Shown: positions 36,498 to 48,009, numbered from the stretch's first letter. The stretch is DNA of 64,000 nucleotides from Ceratobasidium sp. AG-K (GCA_037039685.1 JAWNGF010000004.1:4960001-5024000), one strand, 5' to 3'. Numbers and translations are program-made. Notes: generated by a model not told the origin, from the sequence alone.

Positions 36498-38441
36498 CTG
36501 TGTGTGGAGAGACCAAAAAACCGGCAACGGAAACAATGTACTTTAGAGCAACAAATGAATCAGCCATTGTTTACGCAAACATTGCCGGAATCACAGAACC
36601 TATCCCAACCCTCATTGATTCTGGAGCATCAAAGAATTTCTTGGACATCTCTTGGGCTTGCTCCAACAATATTCCACTCATTGAACTTTCCACTCCTAGA
36701 AGAGTAATCGGTATCCAGGGGAAAGAACTCTCTCACCAAATACGTTTCAAAGCTAAGCTGGAACTAGAAATAGAGGGAAGAACTTTCAAACAAGTCTTCT
36801 TCGCTATGCCAACTGGGGAAACTAAACTTATCCTAGGACTGGAATGGTTAGAAGAAGCAAACCCTGTCATCGATTGGAAAACAAAGCACATATCATGGCA
36901 GCCAGAACCCATCCAAGCAAGAACGGCCTCAATAGACGACCTACCTGAGGAATTCAAGGAATTTGCTGATGTCTTCAGCAAAGAGAAATTCAAGAGAATC
37001 CCGGATCATCGTCCATACGACTGCGCCATTGACTTCAAGGAAGGAGCTGAACTTCCAAAACCGGCCAGACCGATCCCACTCTCTCCAGCCAAGTCAATTG
37101 CATTAAGAGAATACCTGGATGAAGAAATTGCAGCTGGAAAGATCCGACCAAGCAAATCACCCATTGCATCACCTTGTTTCTTTGTCAAAAAACCAATTGA
37201 TCCAAAAAATCCAGGGGCAGTACGCCAACTACGACTTGTTCAAGACCTCAGAGGAGTAAACGCCATTACTAGGGACAACAGATTCCCAATGCCCTTAATG
37301 GAAGACCTCCTGGATAAAATCAAGGATGCAAAAATTTTCTCCAAGATCGATCTGCGCATGGGTTTCAACAATATCAGAATTAGGGAAGGGGACAAATGGA
37401 AGACAGCCTTCAGAACAAAAGAAGGACTGTTCGAATACGTCGTCATGCCTTTTGGACTAAAAAATGCGCCTGCCATATTCCAAAGATATATGAACCACAT
37501 CTTCCATGACCTTATTGACGTATGTGTCATAGTATACATTGATGACATCTTAGTCTTCTCTAAGAACAGGAGTCAACATACTGTGGATGTCAGAAGAGTG
37601 CTAAAGATCTTACTGAAGGAAAATCTATTCGCAAAGCTTCCAAAATGCGAATTCTTTGTCACCAAATTAACATATACTGGACTTGGAATCAGCAATTTGG
37701 GCATCTCAATGGAGGAAGAAAAGGTCAAGGCGATAAAGGAATGGAAGGAACCAAGAACGGTCAAGCAGGTTCAGGCATTCCTAGGATTCGCAAATTTCTA
37801 CCAAAGATTCATACCAAATTTCAGCTGATTAGCAAAACCCCTGACAACCTTGACAAGAAAGGAGAACAAATGGGAATGGGGAAACGATCAGCAGGAAGCA
37901 TTTGAGGCCCTGAAAGCAGAAATCAGCAAGGAACCCACTCTACGCCATCCGAACCCTGACAAACCCTTTTTCTTGGAAACGGACGCAAGTGGAGTAGCAA
38001 CGGGAGCAATCCTGTTGCAAAGACAAGACAATGGCTACCTACACCCTATTGCTTTTCTTTCAAAATCTTTCAACGAGGCTCAACTCAACTACGACGTCCA
38101 CAATAAGGAACTGATGGCAATCATAGAATCTTTAACACACTGGAGGCTATACCTTGAAGGAACAAGGGACCCTATCACCATCTACACCGATCATAGGAAC
38201 CTACAGTTCTGGAAGGAAGCAAGAACATTCAACCGTCGACACGCAAGATGGCACCAGTTACTTGCTTCCTATAACTTTGATATCATATACCACCCTGGAA
38301 TCCTGTCATCAAAACCGGACCTGTTGTCAAGACGGTCAGACCATGAAGATGTCTCCACGCCTGAACAAGTTATGATATCCATCAAAAGGTTCAAGGGATT
38401 TATGGGACGAGTAGACACAGACATCATAGAGACTATCAAGG

Positions 38442-38446
38442 AGGCA
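38442..38446. repeat. Target-site duplication of the nested element (AGGCA)
   Basis: AGGCA before the nested element recurs at 45678-45682 right after it. Removing the element and one copy restores the reading frame of the outer pol between RNase H and integrase, which confirms the insertion point. Confidence 0.93.
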
Positions 38447-38903
38447 TGTCGTAAGCTTCTTCTTGGTGGCTTTGAGGCAAGCCGCGATGGAGAGTGAACG
38501 GCACTAAGACCTAAGTGACCTCTTGAACCGCAACACACTTAAGCGTCTGTAGGCTCTTGAGGGTAGGGGTGGTTCTAAGTGTCACTCAGAGGGGATGTTT
38601 TGACGAGACAAAACAAGCTGGGGTTACCAGGCTTGTTGGTCCTCTATATATATTCAAGAAAAGGCCGAGTCATACAGAACGCAGCCACAAGAGTCATAGC
38701 AGTCAACCAGTCAGGAGTGTCCATGTGAGTCATGCTGTATGGACAGACATGACTCGTACAGGGCATAGCCGCGTTACACAATGTAACAGAATAACCACAA
38801 GAAGGTGGCAATGCGGCAAACGGAAACAGAAACACAACACAAGAGGAGGGAACAGGCGGGCGAGACAACAGACGAGTCCGATGGAGTGAGCTAGCTCACG
38901 ACA
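38447..38903 (-). repeat. 3' LTR of the nested element
   Basis: 457 bp, TGTC...GACA ends, identical to 45221-45677 except for two CpG-site changes (ATG/ACG near 38812 and the last CG/CA near 38900). It contains the same TATA region and AP-1-like TGAGTCA (38726-38732). Confidence 0.95.
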
Positions 38904-38944
38904 TTACTCCCCCCTAAGAGTCCGTTTGGGGGACCTGAACGGAC

Positions 38945-39709
38945 CTACTGCACCGCACAGTCCTTTTCCTTCTTCAGCATATACTCCTCCAACCCCTCCT
39001 CCTCCTCCAAGCTCAGGTCGATGGGATTGAAAACGGTATTTCCCGGTTCGTCCGAGAACTTCTCCCATTCCTCCCAAGTTTCTTCCCTCGTCCAGTCCGC
39101 CTTGGACCAGTCCAAAACCCTCTCCTGGGCTTCCACAAACTCCTCATCCCATTGTCGCACATCGGGCTCTGCCTCCTTCCATGCCGACACGTCAGTCTCC
39201 TCCTTCCTCCACCAGTAGGGTTCCCATTCGATTTCCTCCTTCTGGTATCTGCCCCTCTCCATCCTCCAGTCGCTCAGGTCCTTTTCGTAGTTGGCGTCCC
39301 AGGCATCGTTCCATCTAGGTCGGAGCGTTGGCTGCCTTCCGTCGTATCCTGGTACCCACTCGCTCGAGTACGCTCCTTCTTGTCCCCATTCGACCACTCC
39401 GAGCATGTGGGTGGAGAGGAGGACGACCTCCGAGACTTGGAAAGCGGCGCACCCTCGACAGACGAATATGTCCTTTCGCAGGAGCTGCATGCGCGTCGGC
39501 CATTTTTTCCCAACCCACTGGAATTCCCCCAGGTCTGAGTGGAGGATGTCGTCTGAGGCCCTGAAGTGCATCCTTCCGGAGCTTTGTTGCGATCTCTTGA
39601 AGACGTAGAGGGCAGCCCCGGAGTCGAGGATCCTTGCCGTGGCAAAGGCAGGTCCTTCGAGGATGCGAGTGAGGTTGTTGGCGATGGTGGAACGGGAGAC
39701 GGCAGGCAT
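38945..39709 (-). CDS. Third ORF of the nested retrotransposon, 254 aa, unknown function
   Basis: ATG at 39709 (MPAVSRSTIANN), stop at 38945. The protein is soluble-looking, with no signal peptide or membrane segment, so it is not a typical envelope. It has an N-terminal half with RILDSGAALYVFKRSQQ and a CxxC pair (FVCRGC), then a highly Trp- and Glu-rich half (WEPYWWRKEE, DWSKADWTREETWEEWEKF). The outer element encodes a homologue of exactly the same length with no indels; by-eye identity is about 83%. It lies between integrase/chromodomain and the 3' LTR, in the -1 frame relative to pol, and overlaps the open pol tail by 436 nt. Expression could be by internal initiation or a spliced or subgenomic RNA. 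I do not recognise the family. Confidence 0.8.
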   Translation of the reverse strand: MPAVSRSTIANNLTRILEGPAFATARILDSGAALYVFKRSQQSSGRMHFRASDDILHSDLGEFQWVGKKWPTRMQLLRKDIFVCRGCAAFQVSEVVLLSTHMLGVVEWGQEGAYSSEWVPGYDGRQPTLRPRWNDAWDANYEKDLSDWRMERGRYQKEEIEWEPYWWRKEETDVSAWKEAEPDVRQWDEEFVEAQERVLDWSKADWTREETWEEWEKFSDEPGNTVFNPIDLSLEEEEGLEEYMLKKEKDCAVQ

Positions 39710-42700
39710 TGTAGAGGACAAAAAAGATTTAAAGCATAGAGATGAGAGTGTTTCTTGGAGTAGTAGCAAGTTTTGCAAGTGACACTACTTGTTTCACTCC
39801 TCCTGCCTTTTATCTTCCCTGGAGCATAGTTAGATGGCGTGGGAGCTTCAGGGTGTTGGCGTAGAAGGTCCTTGATGATCTTTGAAAGGTGACCAAAATC
39901 TTCCGCCCTTTGTTCTGTGTCTTCCTCACTTCCATAACCCTTCCATCTGACCCTGTAAAAAAGGCCATCCTTTGTTTCCTTCCAGTCCAAGACCTTCTCT
40001 ACTTCGTATTCTTCTTCTCCTTCTTCTGTTATGATCGGCGGTGGTCGGGGTTGGTTGCGGCTGAATTCGGTGTCTCCCTTGTAAGGGCTGAGCAAATCGA
40101 TGTGGAAAACAGGGTGCACCCTCATTGTTGTCGGCAGATCAAGCTCATAAGCGTGTGATCCTATCTGTCGCTTCACAACAAATGGCCCGTGCTTTTTGTT
40201 ATCCAGTTTCTTTGATGGTCTTTTCGTTTGAATGTTCTTTCCCAGTAGCCAAACTAGATCTCCTCCTTGGTACTCGTTCTTCGGCACTTCTTCTGGGAGC
40301 CTTTGGGTTTCCATTGACGCAATTGCTTCGTCCCGGATTTTACGCCATTTTCCTGTGATGTTGTTTGCTTCTGGAACCGCTGATTCTTCTGTTGAGATGT
40401 TCCACAGTGGTTCCCTTCTGTAGACAATTTCAAAGGGAGAACTACCCGTTACGCGGTGCTTCTGTAGATTATAGCTAAATTCCGCAATTGGTAACAAGTC
40501 CGCCCAATCATCCTGCCGGTAGTTGACGAACGATCGTAGCCAGCCTTCCATCCATTGATTGATTCTTTCCGTTATTCCATCTGTTTGGGGGTGGTAGGCA
40601 GTACTGAAACCTGGGCTAGTTCCAATTTTCTCATAAATGGCTTTCATAAGTTTGGAATTGAAAGTAGTCCCTCGGTCTGAGATCGTGCTCTTTGGAAAAC
40701 CGTGTAGTTTCCAAACATTTGTGATAAAAAGATTTGCAAGGTCGCTTGCCGTGTGAGATTCTTTGCAGGGTATGAAGTGCGCCATTCTTGAGAATCGGTC
40801 CACCACTACTAAGATGCTATCTGATCCTCTGGATTTAGGCAATTTCACTATGAAGTCAAATGCTATGTCCTCCCACGGTCCTTTTGGAATCTCCAGAGGC
40901 TTGATCGGGACTATCGATTTTGATCCCTTTGTCCGTTGGCAAGTTTCACATGATTCCACGTATCTGTTTACGCTTTGCTTCATTCCCGGCCAGAAGTATC
41001 TTCTCAATATTAGTTCCAGCGTTCTAGCTTGTCCTTGATGTCCTGCGATCCTTGAGTCGTGGTGAACCCGCATGATGGCCAGCCTGGCTTCTTTGTCTTC
41101 TGGGACGTAAATCCTTCCCTTGAACCATAAAAGTCCCTCTTTGAAATCGTAATCTTTTGCACTGTGTTGTAGGGTTTTTGGTAGTGTTTCTCTCGATTCG
41201 CAGAGTTCTTTGATTCGTGCCAACCCTTCGTCTGTTTCCTGTGCCTCCTTGATGGTTTCTATGATGTCTGTGTCTACTTGTCCCATGAACCCCTTGAACC
41301 TTTCGACAGATATCATAACTTGTTCAGGCGTGGGGGTATCTTCATGGTCTGATCGTCTAGACAATAGATCCGGTTTAGATGACAGAATTCCAGGGCGGTA
41401 TATGATGTCAAAGTTATAGGAGGCAAGCAATTGGTGCCATCTTGCGTGTCGGCGGTTGAAAGTTCTTGCTTCCTTCCAGAACTGTAGGTTCCTATGATCG
41501 GTGTAGATGGTAATAGCTTCCTTTGTTCCTTCGAGGTATAGCCTCCAATGTGTCAAAGATTCTATGATCGCCATAAGTTCCTTATCGTGGACGTCGTAGT
41601 TGAGTTGAGCCTCATTGAAAGATTTTGAAAGAAAAGCAATAGGGTGTAGGCGACCATCCTCTTGTCTTTGCGACAGGATTGCTCCCATTGCTACTCCACT
41701 TGCATCTGTTTCCAAGAAGAAGGGTTTGTCTGGGTTTGGATGGCGAAGTGTGGGCTCCTTGCTGATTTCCGTCTTTAGGGCTTCAAATGCTTCCTGCTGA
41801 TCGCTTCCCCATTCCCATTTGTTCTCCTTTCTTGTTAAGGTTGTCAGGGGTTTTGCTAATCGGCTGAAATTCGGTACAAATCTTTGGTAGAAATTTGCGA
41901 ATCCTAGGAATGCTTGGACCTGTTTGACTGTTCTTGGTTCCTTCCACTCCTTTATTGCCTTGACCTTTTCTTCCTCCATAGAGATGCCCGAATCGCTGAT
42001 TCCAAGTCCAGTATATGTCAATTTGGTGACAAAGAATTCGCATTTTGGAAGCTTTGCGAATAGGTTTTCTTCCAGTAAGATTTTTAGCACTTTCCTGACA
42101 TCCACGGTATGTTGACTTCTGTCTTTAGAGAAGACTAGGATGTCGTCGATATATACTATGACACATACGTCGATGAGATCATGGAAGATGTGGTTCATAT
42201 ATCTTTGGAATATGGCGGGCGCGTTTTTTAGTCCAAAAGGCATGACAACATATTCGAACAATCCTTCCTTTGTTCTGAAGGCTGTCTTCCATTCGTCTCC
42301 TTCCTTGATTCTGATATTGTTGAAACCCATGAGCAAGTCGATCTTGGAGAAAATTTTTGCGTCCTTGATCTTATCCAAGAGGTCTTCCATTAGGGGCATT
42401 GGGAATCTGTCGTCCTTCGTGATGGCGTTTACTCCTCTAAGATCTTGAACAAGTCGTAGTTGCCGAACTGCTCCTGGATTTTTGGAATCGATCGGTTTTT
42501 TGACAAAGAAGCAAGGTGATGCAATGGGTGATTTGCTTGGTCGAATTTTCCCCGCTGCGATTTCTTCATCCAAGTATTCTCTCAGTGCAATTGATTCTGC
42601 TGGAGAGAGTGGGATAGGTCTGGCTGGTTTCAGAAGTTCAGCTCCTTCCTTGAAGTCGATGGCACAGTCGTATGGGCGGTGATCTGGGATTCTCTTGAAT

Positions 42701-43211
42701 TTTTCTTCGCTAAAGACGTCGGCAAATTCCTTGAATTCTTCGGGCAGGTCGTCTATTGAGGCCGTCCTTGCTTGAATGGCTTCTGCCCGCCATGATATGT
42801 GCTTTGTTTTCCAATCGATGACAGGGTTCGATTCTTCTAACCATTCTAGTCCTAGGATAAGTTTAGTTTCTCCAGTGGGCATAGCAAAGAAGATTTGTTT
42901 GAAGGTTCTTCCCTCTACTTCTAGTTCCAGCATTGCTTTGAAACGTATTTGGTGAGAGAGTTCTTTCCCCTGGATACCAATTACTCTTCTAGGAGTGGAG
43001 AGTTCTATGAGTGGAATGTTGTTGGACCGGGCCCATGAAATGTCCAGGAAGTTCTTTGATGCTCCAGAATCGATGAGGGTCGGGATAGGTTCTGTGATTC
43101 CGGCAACGTTCGCGTAAACAATGGTAGATTCATTTGTCGCTCTAAAGTACATTGTTTCCGTTGCCGGTTTCTTGGCCTCTCCACACACAGTTAGAGGGAG
43201 ACCCCTTCTTT
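39274..43211 (-). CDS. pol: Pol polyprotein of the nested element (PR-RT-RH-IN-chromodomain)
   Basis: Open for 1304 codons counted from a GTG at 43188; the true N-terminus is probably a Gag-Pol fusion by -1 shift at 43215-43209. Residues counted from 43188: protease Asp40 (LIDSGAS); reverse transcriptase Asp284 and YIDD 346-349; RNase H Asp495, Glu537, Asp564; integrase zinc motif with His710, His717, Cys747 and Cys750; catalytic Asp778, Asp838 and Glu874 (35 residues between the last two); GPF/Y-like segment near 1001; chromodomain-like fold about 1060-1108 (YEVEKVLDWK...YRVRWKGYG). The Trp of the canonical chromodomain TWEP motif is missing (DTEQRAEDF). No stop or frameshift. The last 145 codons overlap the third ORF and are poorly conserved, so the functional protein may end near residue 1130-1160. 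Confidence 0.95.
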
Positions 43212-45191
43212 TCCCGAGTCTTCTACAATTGTTGCCTCCCTTCCTTTAACGCTAGGTTCCGTCGTTATCCATTCCTTGGACGGGCATTTGAATGAGCGGT
43301 GTCCTTCCTGTCCGCACTTCAGGCAGCGGTTGGATGCTATCCTTGCTTTGTATACATCGTCAGGCAGCCGTTTTGTAGAGGATTGTCCGCTGGTGGTAGG
43401 TTGGGCTGCCTTCTTTCCTGTTGAGGTCTTGATTTGTTGCAATTTCTGGTCAATAGAGATTGCGATTGAGATCCATCGGTCAAGGGAAAGTTCTCGTTCT
43501 GTCCCATCCTCATTGATCAGGGTCAGTTCAAAGCGAGCTAGTTCGGTCTTGACTTCTGACTTCAGTCCTTCCTTGAATTGGTTGATCAGAGCTTCCTGTC
43601 CCCAATTTACGTCTACCAAGAGATATCGGAATTCTGAGGCATAGTTTGCTACAGAGTTGTTCTGCTTGCACTTTCGGATATCTGACTCGGCTTTAGCTTT
43701 TTTGTTGGGGTCGCTGAACTGTTCCATGAAGTGTGCCTTGAAATTTTCCCATGAGGCAAGGTTTTGGTTATTTTCCCTTTGGTTGAGCGATCGTAAGAGT
43801 ACTTGTGCCCAGTGAGTGGCAGCTTTGTTCTCGGATTTGAAGTTTGCTAGGGCTTCGCAGATCCTTTCTTTGCTGGAAGTGTATTGGTCGCCTAGGCGTA
43901 GGAAGTAGCTTTCCATTTGTGTGATGAACATTTCGGCACCTTCCCCTTTCTTTCCATCGAAGGCTTCTGGGCGAGTTACTTTTGGACGACGTGGTCCACT
44001 ACCGGTGTTTGGGTTTTCGGTCAGCCGTTGGATTCTTAACTCTAATTCGTCGATCCTGGTAGATTCCGCGTCTGGATGAGGTGGAGAATTTGATCGCCTA
44101 GAGGTGACTCCGTGCAGGGATGCTTCGTCCATTTCTTCTCGCAGATTGTTGATGGTTTGCTGAACTTCCGTAATTTTGGTAGTGAAGGAGGCTCCTTCTT
44201 GTCGTAAGGTTTCTAGTCCTTGAGTTACTGCCTCATTCCATTCGAGTTGTGCTTGTCTGGTAGTGTTGAGTTCTTCACGTACGTTATTCACTAGCCCTTG
44301 GGTGTTGGTAACTTCATTTCGAAGGCGGGTTACGTCTTGACCGACTAGAAAGGAATTATGTTCACCATTTCTTGCCGAGTTCAGAATGTCTGTCAAGGTT
44401 CCTTGTAGGGTGTTGATGGAGTCGTTGAAGATTTGTTGGTTGTTTGCTAGAACCTGTGTGGCTTGTTCTAGGCCACTAAGCCTTCAATCTACGGTGACCC
44501 TCATTCCGTCTATAACCCTAAGGGTAGCGTTGTGTCTTCCTTCTAGAAGGTCGTCTAGGTCATCTAAATTGCTGATTACAGTCCTGCCGCTAGAACTGGA
44601 ACTTGAACTTGAGCTCCCTGGATCTCCGGCGCCTTGTTGTACCGGGCCTGATTGCTCGGAGTAACCCTGCGGGATATATGGTGGTGCTGGAATCACCGGT
44701 GTGACTGGCTGGGAAGCCACTGGAATTGGACCTGTGTTGGTGATGGTTCCTTCAATTTGAGGAACTGTAGGGACATTGGGAACGTGTGGTGTGGGGGGAG
44801 GTCTAATAGGGACAAGCGATACACCCCCATGAGCTTCAGGTTGGGGAGAAAAGAACTGTCTTCTGTTTCCTAACGGCCATAAGGGACGTGACGGTCCCGG
44901 AGTTGCAGTTGGAATACGTATAACCGCCGGAGTAGGGTCATTTGTGAGATCTCCTGGTTCTCTATTTGTGATAGTGGGTTCTTCCTCTTGTACTGTTGTT
45001 ATGTCAGGAATGCCGAAAGCTCCCGGCATTGATGTTTGACTTTGGGGGCGTGATCGGGCAGGACCTCCCGCTTGAGTTTGTGCAATATCTTGCTCGTTCA
45101 GTGATCCCGTGGGCCTCGCTGCTCGACTGGGCCCTCTTCTTGTTGATATCACAGATGAGGGACGTGACCCTCCATCTTCTTGAATAGACAT
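43191..45191 (-). pseudogene. gag: gag of the nested element with one nonsense codon
   Basis: 666-codon frame from MSIQEDGGSR (45191) to TAA (43193-43191), interrupted only by TGA at 44486-44484, where the outer element has an Arg codon. The N-terminus is Pro/Ser-rich with a poly-Ser run, followed by a coiled-coil-like middle, a capsid-like region and a CCHC knuckle (CLKCGQEGHRSFKC, about 43323-43282). The stop may be readthrough-tolerant, recent, or inactivating. Frame and length otherwise match the family. Confidence 0.9.
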
Positions 45192-45206
45192 GTTTATGTG
45201 TTGTTA

Positions 45207-45218
45207 AGCTTGTTTTGT
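45207..45218 (-). other. Primer-binding site of the nested element (self-priming type)
   Basis: On the minus strand this reads ACAAAACAAGCT, perfectly complementary to AGCTTGTTTTGT in its 5' LTR (plus coordinates 45382-45393), which starts about 30 bp after a TATATATA box. Same arrangement as in the outer element. Confidence 0.7.
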
Positions 45219-45220
45219 AA

Positions 45221-45677
45221 TGTCGTAAGCTTCTTCTTGGTGGCTTTGAGGCAAGCCGCGATGGAGAGTGAACGGCACTAAGACCTAAGTGACCTCTTGA
45301 ACCGCAACACACTTAAGCGTCTGTAGGCTCTTGAGGGTAGGGGTGGTTCTAAGTGTCACTCAGAGGGGATGTTTTGACGAGACAAAACAAGCTGGGGTTA
45401 CCAGGCTTGTTGGTCCTCTATATATATTCAAGAAAAGGCCGAGTCATACAGAACGCAGCCACAAGAGTCATAGCAGTCAACCAGTCAGGAGTGTCCATGT
45501 GAGTCATGCTGTATGGACAGACATGACTCGTACAGGGCATAGCCGCGTTACACAATGTAACAGAATAACCACAAGAAGGTGGCAACGCGGCAAACGGAAA
45601 CAGAAACACAACACAAGAGGAGGGAACAGGCGGGCGAGACAACAGACGAGTCCGATGGAGTGAGCTAGCTCACAACA
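45221..45677 (-). repeat. 5' LTR of the nested element
   Basis: 457 bp, begins TGTTGTGAG on the minus strand (the other copy begins TGTCGTGAG). TATA region about 45417-45428. Followed at 45678 by target duplication AGGCA. Confidence 0.95.
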
Positions 45678-47214
45678 AGGCACAGGAAACAGACAAAGGG
45701 TTGGCACAAATCAAAGAAATCTGCAAATCAAAGGAAACGTTACCAAAAACCCTGCAACACAGCGCAAAAGATTACGATTTCAAGGAGGGACTATTATGGT
45801 TCAAGGGAAGGATTTACGTGCCAGAAGATAAGGAATCCAGACTGGCCATCATGCGAGTACACCACAACTCAAAAATCGTGGGCCATCAAGGACAAGCTAG
45901 AACATTGGAACTAATATTGAGAAGGTACTTCTGGCCAGGAATGAAACAAAGCATAAACAGATACATGGAATCCTGTGAGACTTGCCAACGGACAAAGGGA
46001 TCAAAATCGATAGTTCCGGTCAAGCCTCTGGAGATTCCAAAAGGACCGTGGGAAGACATAGCGTTCGACTTCATAGTGAAATTACCAAAATCCAGAGGAT
46101 CAGATAGCATCTTAGTAGTGGTGGACCGATTCTCAAGAATGGCACATTTCATATCCTGCAAAGAATCTCACATGGCAAGCAACCTTGCAAATCTTTTCGT
46201 CACAAATGTTTGGAAACTGCATGGTTTTCCAAAGAGCACGATCTCAGACCGAGGGACCACTTTCAATTCCAAACTTATGAAAGCCATTTATGAGAAAAGT
46301 GGAACTAGCCCAGGTTTCAGTACTGCCTACCACCCCCAAACAGATGGAATAACGGAGAGAATCAATCAATGGATGGAAGGCTGGCTGCAATCATTTGTCA
46401 ACTACTGACAGGATGATTGGGCGGACTTGTTACCAATTGCAGAATTCAGCTATAATCTACAGAAGCACTGTGTAACAGGTAGTTCCCCTTTCGAAATTGT
46501 CTACGGCAGGGAACCACTGTGGAACATCTCAGCAGAAGAATCAGTGGTTCCTTAAGCAAACAACATCATGGAAAAATGGCGTAAAATCCACAATGAAGCA
46601 ATTGCATCAATGGAAAGCCAAAGGTTCCCAGAAGAAGAACCAAGAAACAAGTACCAGGAAGGAGATCTAGTATGGCTGTTGGGAAAGAACATTCAAACAA
46701 AAAGACCCTCAAAGAAGCTGGATAACAAAAAGCACGGGCCATTTGTCGTGAAGCGAAAGATAGGATCACACGCTTATGAGCTCACTTTGCCAGCAACAAT
46801 GAGGGTGCACCCTGTGTTCCACATCGATTTGCTCAGCCCTTACAAAGAAGACACAGAATTCAGCCGAAACCAACCCCGACCACCGCCAATCATAACAGAA
46901 GAAGGAGAAGAAGAATACAAAGTACAAAAAATCATGGATTGGAAGGAAACAAAGGATGGGCTTTTCTACAGGGTCAGATGGAAGGGTTATGGGGACGAAG
47001 AAGACACGGAACAAAGGGCAGAAGACTTTGGCCACCTGTCCAAGATCATCAAGGACTTGCTACGCCAACACCCCAAGGCTCCAACACCTTCTAACTATGT
47101 TCCAGGAAAGATAAAAGGGAGGGGGAGCACAATCAGTAGCGACATCTGCAAAACTTGCAACTACTCCAAGCTTCACCCCTTGCTCTACTCGCTCAATCTT
47201 CTCTGCTCCCTACA

Positions 47215-47979
47215 ATGCCTACTGTCACCCACTCCACCATCATCAACAACCTCACCTGTGTCCTGGACGGACCAGCGTTTGCTACGGCGAGAATCCTTGA
47301 TGCTGGAGCCGCTCTCTATGTCTTCAAAAGGTCCCAGCAAGGCTCAGGAAGAATGCACTTTAGGGCGTTGGACAACGTTCTCCACTCAGACTTGGGAGAA
47401 TTCCAGTGGGTCGGCAAAAAATGGCCGACAAAAATGCAGCTCGCAAGAAAAGACATTTTTGTCTGTCGAGGATGCGCGGCCTTCCAAGTATCAGAGGTTG
47501 TCCTCCTATCCACCCACATGCTCAGAGTTGTCGAATGGGGACAAGAAGGGGCATACTCGAGCGAGTGGGTACCAGGGTACGACGGGAGGCAACCAACACT
47601 CCAACCTCGGTGGAACGACACCTGGGATGCCAACTATGAAAGGGACCTGAGCGACTGGAAGCTGGAAAGGGGAAGATACCAGAAGGAGAAGTTTGAATGG
47701 GCGCCAAACTGGTGGAAGGGGGAGGAAGCGGACGTGTCAGCATGGAAGGAGACAGAGCCGGACGTGCGACAATGGGACAAGGAGTTTGTGGAGGCTCGGG
47801 AGAGGGTTTTGGACTGGTCCAAGGCCGACTGGACAAAGGAGGAGACATGGGAGGAATGGGAGGAGTTCTCAGACAAACCAGGTAACACTGTGTTCAACCC
47901 CATTGATCTAACTATTGAAGAGGATGAGGGGCTGGAAGAGCACATGCTCACAAGAAGCAAGGATTGCGAGATCCAATAG
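47215..47979 (+). CDS. Third ORF of the outer retrotransposon, 254 aa, unknown function
   Basis: ATG at 47215 (MPTVTHSTIINN), stop at 47979. It is intact even though gag and pol of the same element carry seven lesions; with only 254 codons that could be chance. Same length as its homologue at 39709-38945, no indels, CxxC pair (FVCRGC) kept, Trp/Glu-rich C-terminal half kept. In the 145 codons shared with the pol tail, about 88% of ORF3 residues are identical between copies, but only about 60% of the pol-frame residues, by eye. Selection has therefore acted on this frame. Confidence 0.75.
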   Translation: MPTVTHSTIINNLTCVLDGPAFATARILDAGAALYVFKRSQQGSGRMHFRALDNVLHSDLGEFQWVGKKWPTKMQLARKDIFVCRGCAAFQVSEVVLLSTHMLRVVEWGQEGAYSSEWVPGYDGRQPTLQPRWNDTWDANYERDLSDWKLERGRYQKEKFEWAPNWWKGEEADVSAWKETEPDVRQWDKEFVEARERVLDWSKADWTKEETWEEWEEFSDKPGNTVFNPIDLTIEEDEGLEEHMLTRSKDCEIQ

Positions 47980-48009
47980 AGCCCATCCAGGTCCCCTAGA
48001 CGGACTCTT

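Larger units (their letters stand above)
38447..45677 (-). mobile_element. Nested, nearly intact Ty3/gypsy chromovirus-type retrotransposon
   Basis: 7231 bp in minus orientation: 5' LTR 45677-45221, primer-binding site 45218-45207, gag 45191-43191, pol to 39274, third ORF 39709-38945, purine tract about 38915-38904, 3' LTR 38903-38447. The two LTRs (457 bp each) differ at only two positions, both at CpG, so the insertion is young. The only coding lesion I see is one TGA in gag. It is a close relative, not a copy, of the element it landed in: LTR lengths and sequence differ and proteins are roughly 85-90% alike. It could be recently active or mobilised in trans. Confidence 0.95.
36477..47650 (+). 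pseudogene. pol: pol of the outer element, broken and interrupted
   Basis: The frame is -1 to gag. The order is protease (LIDSGASKNF, near 36615), reverse transcriptase (VIVYIDDILVF, about 37528-37560), RNase H (ETDASG, YTDHRNLQFW), then the nested insertion at 38447-45677. Integrase follows (zinc motif HH..H..C..C near 45860-45990, SDRGTTFNS, GITERINQ), with a chromodomain-like C-terminus (about 46890-47045). Stops within the frame are TGA 37826, TGA 46406 and TAA 46553; the relative has CGA, CGG and GAA there. Beyond the chromodomain the frame stays open to 47650, overlapping the third ORF. Non-functional. Confidence 0.92.

Noticed and set aside
38945..39709. ORF3 as an envelope gene
   Set aside because: No signal peptide, membrane segment or Cys-rich ectodomain; composition is soluble, Trp- and Glu-rich.
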